From the NCBI GenBank assembly GCA_028711365.1, contig JAQTSI010000004.1:1-41714 (forward strand): a DNA stretch of 41,714 nt, in the 5' to 3' direction. The notes under the pieces are model-generated. The model searched no databases. It had not been told where the DNA came from and saw nothing but the letters and a program-made list of their open reading frames with translations. Position 1 is the stretch's first letter, and each line of letters starts with the position of its first letter. The DNA comes from Methylococcaceae bacterium (GTDB lineage Bacteria; Pseudomonadota; Gammaproteobacteria; Methylococcales; Methylococcaceae). The translations under genes were made by a program, and so were the position numbers. Below are positions 41,677 to 41,714 of this stretch, in pieces.

Positions 41677-41714
41677 ATGGCGATGAACCGCATCCAATTT
41701 CAACCCGGCTTGTC
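41677..41714 (+). CDS. IS1595-type transposase, N-terminus only (cut by window edge)
   Basis: The last 38 bases start a frame reading M-A-M-N-R-I-Q-F-Q-P-G-L-S, the characteristic N-terminus of IS1595-family transposases, with GGAGG about 8 bases upstream of the ATG. The gene continues beyond the window. The left end of the insertion sequence should lie between 41588 and 41676, but I could not identify its terminal repeat. Confidence 0.65.
   Translation, partial: MAMNRIQFQPGL

Overview
The window reads as the chromosome of a fairly GC-rich gammaproteobacterium. The syntenies mrdA-rodA-mltB, dacA-ybeD-lipB-lipA and rpsU-yqeY-dnaG-rpoD are gammaproteobacterial, and mpl, cobQ and an OmpL-like porin would fit a Methylococcales or Chromatiales-type organism, but the genus is not shown by the sequence. 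About the first 29.2 kb is host backbone. The last 12.5 kb is mobile DNA inserted at a tRNA gene.

Region 1 (1-10.5 kb) is a cell-wall elongation and lipoylation block: mreD (cut at the left edge), mrdA/PBP2, rodA, mltB, a reversed DUF488 gene, dacA/PBP5, a D-amino-acid aminotransferase, ybeD, mgtE, lipB and lipA. Most genes are on the + strand and several overlap by ATGA junctions. Region 2 (10.5-14.5 kb) is looser: an orphan Wzt-type ABC ATPase without its permease, a frameshifted Rpn/DUF4351 nuclease remnant, a small inverted repeat, an OmpL-like beta-barrel porin, and a gene-free stretch with a minus-strand terminator and a possible RNA. Region 3 (14.5-24.7 kb) holds mpl, a 1378-residue uncharacterised membrane protein that looks internally duplicated, a convergent MoxR-DUF58 pair, a ~166 bp palindromic MITE-like element that supplies the stop codon of cobQ, then cobQ and tsaD. 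Region 4 (24.8-29.3 kb) is the macromolecular synthesis operon rpsU-yqeY-dnaG-rpoD followed by tRNA-Ile2(CAU).

Region 5 (29.27-40.26 kb) is the most interesting part: a 10.9 kb integrated element bounded by an exact 66-bp direct repeat made of the 3' part of tRNA-Ile2 and half of its terminator. It carries a DUF4102-type tyrosine integrase, a co-transcribed DUF4258/DUF2283 pair, an AlpA-like regulator, a small HTH protein, a PrimPol-type replication protein, an origin-like array of ten copies of a 9-mer, a five-gene operon of small regulators and coiled proteins ending in a 51-residue ribbon-helix-helix protein, and a two-gene module with a GH19 endolysin-like enzyme. Integrase arm-type repeats (GGGGTTACA) lie just inside both ends. 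No terminase, portal, capsid or conjugation gene is visible, so it looks like a phage satellite or an integrating plasmid-like replicon of a type I cannot assign.

Region 6 (40.26-41.7 kb) has a second, unrelated tyrosine integrase directly next to the right attachment site, and the first 13 codons of an IS1595-type transposase at the right edge. Two elements therefore appear to sit in tandem at this tRNA.
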